From Amycolatopsis keratiniphila subsp. keratiniphila (lineage in GTDB: Bacteria; Actinomycetota; Actinomycetes; Mycobacteriales; Pseudonocardiaceae), in the NCBI RefSeq assembly GCF_001620365.2, contig NZ_LQMT02000020.1, forward strand, positions 83,852 through 147,851: 64,000 bases of DNA, given 5' to 3'. Position numbers and translations under genes: made by a program. Positions within the stretch are counted from its first letter, which is position 1; each line of letters starts with the position of its first letter. This document shows, piece by piece, positions 60,536 to 64,000 of this stretch. Under the pieces are notes generated by a model. The model worked only from the letters and a program-made list of their open reading frames with translations, searched no databases and was not told the DNA's origin.

Positions 60536-61171
60536 GTGATGACCGTGTCCGAAGCCGTGCGCCCCACCTACGTACCCCGGCCGGGGGAACCGGACGGCGA
60601 ACTGATCCGCGCGGCGATCGGCGGTGACCGGCGCGCCGTCGAGAGCCTGCTGGCCCTCCTCCGGCCGATCGTGTTCCGGTACTGCGCCGGCAGGCTGGGC
60701 GGGACGGTACGCGGCGTCTCCAACGCGGAGGACTGCGCGCAGGAGGTCCTGATGGCCGTCCTCGTCGCCTTGCCGCGCTACAGCTACCAGGACAACAGCT
60801 TCCTGCCGTACGTCTTCGGGATCGCCTCGCACAAGGTCGCCGACGTCCGCCGCAACCTCGCGCGCGATCCGTCCGCGCCGGTGCCCGATCCGGAGCCCGA
60901 CCAGGACGGACCGTGGAACCCGACGTTCGAAGAGGTCGAGAAGGCCGATCGCCGCCGACGGCTGTCCCGGCTGTTCGAGGTCCTCTCGGCGAAGCAGCGC
61001 GACGTGCTGGTGCTGCGCGTGATCCACGGCTACAGCGCCGAGGAGACCGCCGTCGCGCTGGGCATGGCGAGCGCGGGCGCGGTCCGCGTCACCCAGCACC
61101 GGGCCCTCAACGAACTGCGCCGCGTGCTGCGCGAGGATCCCGGTTTCGCCGGCGGGTTCACCTTCTTCTAG
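60536..61171 (+). CDS. ECF sigma factor (ShbA/SigD-like)
   Basis: A 211-residue ECF sigma factor. Region 2: VSNAEDCAQEVLMAVLVALPRY and YVFGIASHKVADVRRNLARD; region 4: LSAKQRDVLVLRVIHGYSAEETAVALGMASAGAVRVTQHRAL. Length and the SASAG-like spacing of region 4 fit the SigD/ShbA group of actinobacteria, but this subgroup call is tentative. No anti-sigma gene follows; the neighbouring gene is the convergent response regulator. Start GTG 60536 or ATG 60539. Confidence 0.87.
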   Translation: MMTVSEAVRPTYVPRPGEPDGELIRAAIGGDRRAVESLLALLRPIVFRYCAGRLGGTVRGVSNAEDCAQEVLMAVLVALPRYSYQDNSFLPYVFGIASHKVADVRRNLARDPSAPVPDPEPDQDGPWNPTFEEVEKADRRRRLSRLFEVLSAKQRDVLVLRVIHGYSAEETAVALGMASAGAVRVTQHRALNELRRVLREDPGFAGGFTFF

Positions 61172-61815
61172 GAAGTGGACTTGCGGCGCTGGGTGGCGTA
61201 GACGGCGGCGGCGGTGCGCCGTTCGAAACCGAGCTTGTGCAGCAGGGACGACACGTAGTTCTTGACGGTCTTCTCCGCCAGGTACAGCTTTTCCGCGATC
61301 TGCCGGTTCGTCAGCCCGTCGGCGATGTGGTCGAGCACCCGCCGCTCCTGCGGGCTCAGCTGTTCGTACCGCGGGTCCGGGAGGTCGGTCTCGCCGCGCA
61401 GCCGGTTCATCACCGACGCCGTCAGCGTGCTGTCCAGGAGCGATCCGCCCGCGGCGACCGTGCGGACGGCCTTGACGAGCGCGCCGCCGGAGACCTGTTT
61501 GAGCATGTAGCCCGCCGCGCCCGCCATGATCGCGCCGAACAACGCGTCGTCGTCCGAATAGGACGTCAGCATCAGGCAGGCGGGCGGCGGGTCGATGGAC
61601 GCCCGGATCTCCCGGCAGACGCTCACTCCCTCACCGTCCGGCAGCCGGACGTCGAGCACCGCGACCTGCGGTTTGACCGCGGGGATCCGCACGTACGCCT
61701 CGGCGGCCGTGGACGCTTCGCCGACCACGGTGAAATCGTCCTCGGCCTCGAAGACGGTCTTGAGCCCGGTGCGCACGAGTTCGTGATCGTCAAGGAGGAA
61801 CACCGAAATCGTCAT
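61168..61815 (-). CDS. NarL/DevR-type response regulator
   Basis: A 215-residue regulator. Receiver domain: SVFLLDDHELVR (acidic pocket) and VAVLDVRLPDGEG with the phosphoacceptor Asp about residue 55. The LuxR-type HTH in the C-terminal 65 residues is LSPQERRVLDHIADGLTNRQIAEKL, then AEKTVKNYVSSLLHKLG. Very close in layout to mycobacterial DevR/DosR. The start ATG at 61815 overlaps the kinase stop (ATGA), so the kinase is its partner. Confidence 0.93.
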   Translation of the reverse strand: MTISVFLLDDHELVRTGLKTVFEAEDDFTVVGEASTAAEAYVRIPAVKPQVAVLDVRLPDGEGVSVCREIRASIDPPPACLMLTSYSDDDALFGAIMAGAAGYMLKQVSGGALVKAVRTVAAGGSLLDSTLTASVMNRLRGETDLPDPRYEQLSPQERRVLDHIADGLTNRQIAEKLYLAEKTVKNYVSSLLHKLGFERRTAAAVYATQRRKSTS

Positions 61816-63359
61816 CCCACACTCCCCTGTCGGGCCGGCAGTTCCACCGACCAGTCGAGCCTCGTGCCGCCTTCGGGGCGCGCTTCGACCCGGAACGTCC
61901 CGTTCCAGCGGGCCGCGCGTTCGGCGAGGTTCGCCACCCCGCTGCGATGGCCGGGTTCGGCGGGCATGCCAACGCCGTCGTCCACCACCGAGAGTTCGAG
62001 CCACCGCCCGTCGCGGTCGACCGCGACGTCGACCGAGACCGTCGTCGCCGCGGCATGTCTGACCACATTGGACAGTGCTTCGCGCAGTGTCGCGATGAGA
62101 TCCGAGCGGACCGTGTCCGGCACGGTCGAGTCGAGCGGCCCGTCGAACCCGACCCGGGGTTCGGACGCGCAGCCCGCGTCCAGCGCGACCCGCAGCAGCT
62201 CCGACCGCAGACTGCCCTGCGCCTCCGCCGGTTCCTGCAGGGAGAAGATGCTGTTGCGGATCTCGCGGATGGTGCGGTCGATCTCGTGCGCGAAACCGGT
62301 CACCCGGTCGGCGACGGCGGGCTCGCCGGCGAGCCTGCTGAGCCCCTCCAGCCCGAGCCCGATCGCGAACAGCCGCTGGATCACCAGGTCGTGCAGGTCG
62401 CGGGCGATGCGGTCGCGGTCTTCGAAGACGGCGAGCCGCTGCCTGTCCTGTTGCGCGCGGGCGAATTCGACCGCGAGCGCGGCGTGCGCGGCGAAGGTCT
62501 CGGCCAGCTGGACGTCGTAGGCGGAGAACGGGGTCCGGTCGCGGAACTTCGCCACCAGCAGCACACCGAGCTTCTCCTCGCCGACGATCAGCGGGACGGC
62601 GACCGTCGAGTCGAGGTCCTTGACCGCCGCGGGCATCACGGCGCCACGACCGCCTTGGTACTCGACCACCTTCTCGCCGTAATCCCGGACCACGACGGGC
62701 TTTCCGGTGGTGAACGCCATCCCGGTCGCGGTGCCCTCGGTCGGCACGACGATCCCGGCGAGCCGGTCCGAGTCCGGGCCCGGCGGTTCGACGATCTCGA
62801 AGACCAGTTGCCCGTCGCCGCGCGGCCGGGCCACCGCGCCCGCGGTACCACCGGCGACGACACGGGCGCGTTCGGCGATCAGGCGGAGGGTCGCGGTCAG
62901 ATCCTGGTCGGCCAGGAGCGCCCCGGTGACGTGGTAGGACGCTTCGAGCCAGCGCTCGCGCCGCTGCACCTGGTCGAACAGCGCGGCGTTCTCGATCACC
63001 ACACCGGCCGCCGCGGTGAGCGCGACGAGCAGGTCGTCCTCGGATTCGGTGAACTCCTCGCCGTCCGGTTTGCGGGCCAGGTACAGCATCCCGAAGATGC
63101 GGCCGCGCATCCGGATGGGCACCGCGCGGGCCTCGTCGTCGGACGGCGGCCGCTCCCAGGCATCACCGAAGCGGATGAACTCGTCCGAATCGAGCACGCT
63201 GAGCGCGCCGAACGGGGCACCGGTCAGCTCACAGGCGGATTCGACCATCCGCCGCAGGACGTCGGACAGGCTGAGATCGTGGGCGATCCCCGCCACCGCG
63301 TCCAGAATCCTCGGCGCCTTGGCGTCACTCGCCGCACTCACCCGCCGCACCGCCGTCAC
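61812..63359 (-). CDS. DevS/DosT-like sensor histidine kinase (GAF-GAF-HisKA_3-HATPase)
   Basis: A 515-residue cytoplasmic kinase. GAF domain 1 (about 20-155), GAF domain 2 (about 175-310), HisKA_3 with the phosphoacceptor His in ARDLHDLVIQRLFAIG, and a HATPase_c domain (EALSNVVRHAAAT N box; VVDDGVGMP and GHRSGVANLAERA G boxes). In mycobacteria the first GAF of DevS/DosT binds haem and senses O2/NO/CO. The present GAF1 has His residues (for example IAHDLS) but I cannot identify the haem ligand with certainty. With the regulator and PNPOx-like neighbour it looks like a dormancy-type system. Confidence 0.92.
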   Translation of the reverse strand: MTAVRRVSAASDAKAPRILDAVAGIAHDLSLSDVLRRMVESACELTGAPFGALSVLDSDEFIRFGDAWERPPSDDEARAVPIRMRGRIFGMLYLARKPDGEEFTESEDDLLVALTAAAGVVIENAALFDQVQRRERWLEASYHVTGALLADQDLTATLRLIAERARVVAGGTAGAVARPRGDGQLVFEIVEPPGPDSDRLAGIVVPTEGTATGMAFTTGKPVVVRDYGEKVVEYQGGRGAVMPAAVKDLDSTVAVPLIVGEEKLGVLLVAKFRDRTPFSAYDVQLAETFAAHAALAVEFARAQQDRQRLAVFEDRDRIARDLHDLVIQRLFAIGLGLEGLSRLAGEPAVADRVTGFAHEIDRTIREIRNSIFSLQEPAEAQGSLRSELLRVALDAGCASEPRVGFDGPLDSTVPDTVRSDLIATLREALSNVVRHAAATTVSVDVAVDRDGRWLELSVVDDGVGMPAEPGHRSGVANLAERAARWNGTFRVEARPEGGTRLDWSVELPARQGSVG

Positions 63360-63389
63360 CGTCCTGGAGTAACTCCCCGGGCAGTGGGG

Positions 63390-63905
63390 TCAGGAATGAC
63401 AAACGCGCCCGGATCGCTCATCTGGTGCGTCGATCACGGACAGTGCTTCGTTACTGCAAGCGCCGAGGATCCTTCGACCTGTTACCGACTCGATGGGGAT
63501 CCTGAGATACCGGGAGTCCTTCCGGCCGGTCCAGCAGCCCAGCGGCAACGTCTCGAGTTCGGCGATCACCAGGGGATCGCGCACCTCGGAGGCACGGCCG
63601 ACGACGGTGACGAACCAGCCTGCCCCGAGGTCCTTGGCGAACTCGTCGACCGAGAACGCCACCACACTGTCGAGCACTCCGGCGAACAACGCGCTCTGCG
63701 ACGGCGTCCGCACCACGATCGCGCCGTGGTGCAGCGCGAACCGCGCCGGCTGGATGGCGGGCATGGCCCGGGAGGTGAACACCACCCGGCCGAGCCCGGC
63801 ACGCGCGAGCAACGCCAGGCACTGCTCGCGGTCGAGCGTCTCGAGACCCAAGGAGTCGGACATCGGCATCCCCGCGTTCTCGTAGTCCACTGCGTCGAGG
63901 TCCAC
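63390..63905 (-). CDS. Pyridoxamine-5'-phosphate-oxidase-like (PNPOx) split-barrel protein
   Basis: A 171-residue flavin-binding split-barrel protein. LDREQCLALLARAGLGRVVFTS, AIQPARFALHHGAIVVRT and VVAFSVDEFAKDLGAGWFVTVVGRA are the family strands. In actinobacteria such proteins often bind F420 or FMN, and several sit in DosR regulons. Here it precedes the DosS/DosR-like genes by 31 bases in the same direction and is likely co-transcribed. The start is GTG at 63905 or ATG at 63869 (MPMSDSLGLE region, less the first 12 residues). Confidence 0.85.
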   Translation of the reverse strand: MDLDAVDYENAGMPMSDSLGLETLDREQCLALLARAGLGRVVFTSRAMPAIQPARFALHHGAIVVRTPSQSALFAGVLDSVVAFSVDEFAKDLGAGWFVTVVGRASEVRDPLVIAELETLPLGCWTGRKDSRYLRIPIESVTGRRILGACSNEALSVIDAPDERSGRVCHS

Positions 63906-63978
63906 GGTCCCCGGCTTACCGACTCGCCGGTAGGGCCGATGGACCCGGCCCGTGCGGGGGATGCCGGTCCGGTGGGTC

Positions 63979-64000
63979 GTGAGTGGCGATTCGGGTTAGA
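63979..64000. repeat. Left arm of another long palindrome, cut by the window end
   Basis: GTGAGTGGCGATTCGGGTTAGA matches the arm GTGAGTGGCGTTTCGGGTTCTA of the element at 51448-51495 except for a few bases. The complementary arm would lie just past base 64000. Confidence 0.6.

Noticed and set aside
1..64000. CRISPR array
   Set aside because: No series of regularly spaced direct repeats was seen; the only tandem repeat is the (CAAG)6 tract.

Overview
The window is 64 kb of high-GC actinomycete chromosome. Several features point to an Amycolatopsis-like member of the Pseudonocardiales: GTG and TTG starts, an L,D-transpeptidase lipoprotein, family-2 cellulose/chitin-binding modules on chitinases, DasR-type (dre) operators, a large SARP/AfsR regulator with TTA codons, and long perfect intergenic palindromes. 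The genus is an inference; no rRNA or other taxonomic marker is present.

Left part (1-5.9 kb) is conserved chromosome: the end of an HtrA-like protease, a DUF3224 protein, a HerA-like ATPase, oligoribonuclease (orn), tRNA-His, a small lipoprotein, an L,D-transpeptidase and tRNA-Lys(CTT). From tRNA-Lys to about 11.3 kb is a decayed integration zone. The 3' part of tRNA-Lys is repeated at 10121-10166, and an integrase remnant lies beside each copy. Between them are a LysR regulator with a divergent MDR oxidoreductase, an IS256-type transposase remnant and a MarR regulator.

11.3-29.2 kb holds the most interesting object, a biosynthetic gene cluster that I cannot match to a described family. A minus-strand run from 22976 down to 12338 encodes, in transcription order: a 38-residue precursor-like peptide, a hairpin, an HTTM membrane protein, an alpha/beta hydrolase, a GNAT acyltransferase, an acyl-CoA-dehydrogenase-like flavoprotein, a carrier protein, a free-standing adenylation enzyme, an MFS exporter, a PhyH-type Fe(II)/2-oxoglutarate oxygenase, TfuA and YcaO. 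YcaO+TfuA is the ribosomal-peptide (RiPP) thioamidation pair. The adenylation/carrier/flavin trio has the architecture and key residues of the prolyl-to-prrolyl (pyrrole-2-carboxyl) carrier systems (PltF/PltL/PltE, CloN4/N5/N3). The combination suggests a peptide carrying both a thioamide (or azoline) and a pyrroline/pyrrole-type acyl group. Next to it are a StrR-type regulator, an AfsR-type SARP with two TTA codons, two methyltransferases and an AurF-type diiron N-oxygenase.

29.5-39.7 kb: an unusual sigma-region-4 HTH/TnsA-like nuclease fusion, a small gene containing a (CAAG)6 tract, an HTH regulator, a DUF3100 membrane protein convergent with a GT87-like mannosyltransferase, and a minus-strand group with a second AurF-like protein, a crotonase and a TetR regulator, followed by a thioredoxin-reductase-like flavoprotein. 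39.7-55 kb: a large secreted GH87-type alpha-1,3-glucanase, a Tet(M)/Otr(A)-like ribosomal protection protein, a GAF-ANTAR regulator, a sugar-type oxidoreductase under tandem LacI-type operators, a MerR/MFS pair, a dialkylglycine-decarboxylase-like enzyme with its LysR regulator, hydrolase, bile-acid-symporter-like, DM13, TetR and RpiB-like genes. 55-60.4 kb: three secreted GH18 chitinases with dre sites. 60.5-64 kb: an ECF sigma factor and a DosRS-like two-component system with a PNPOx-like protein.
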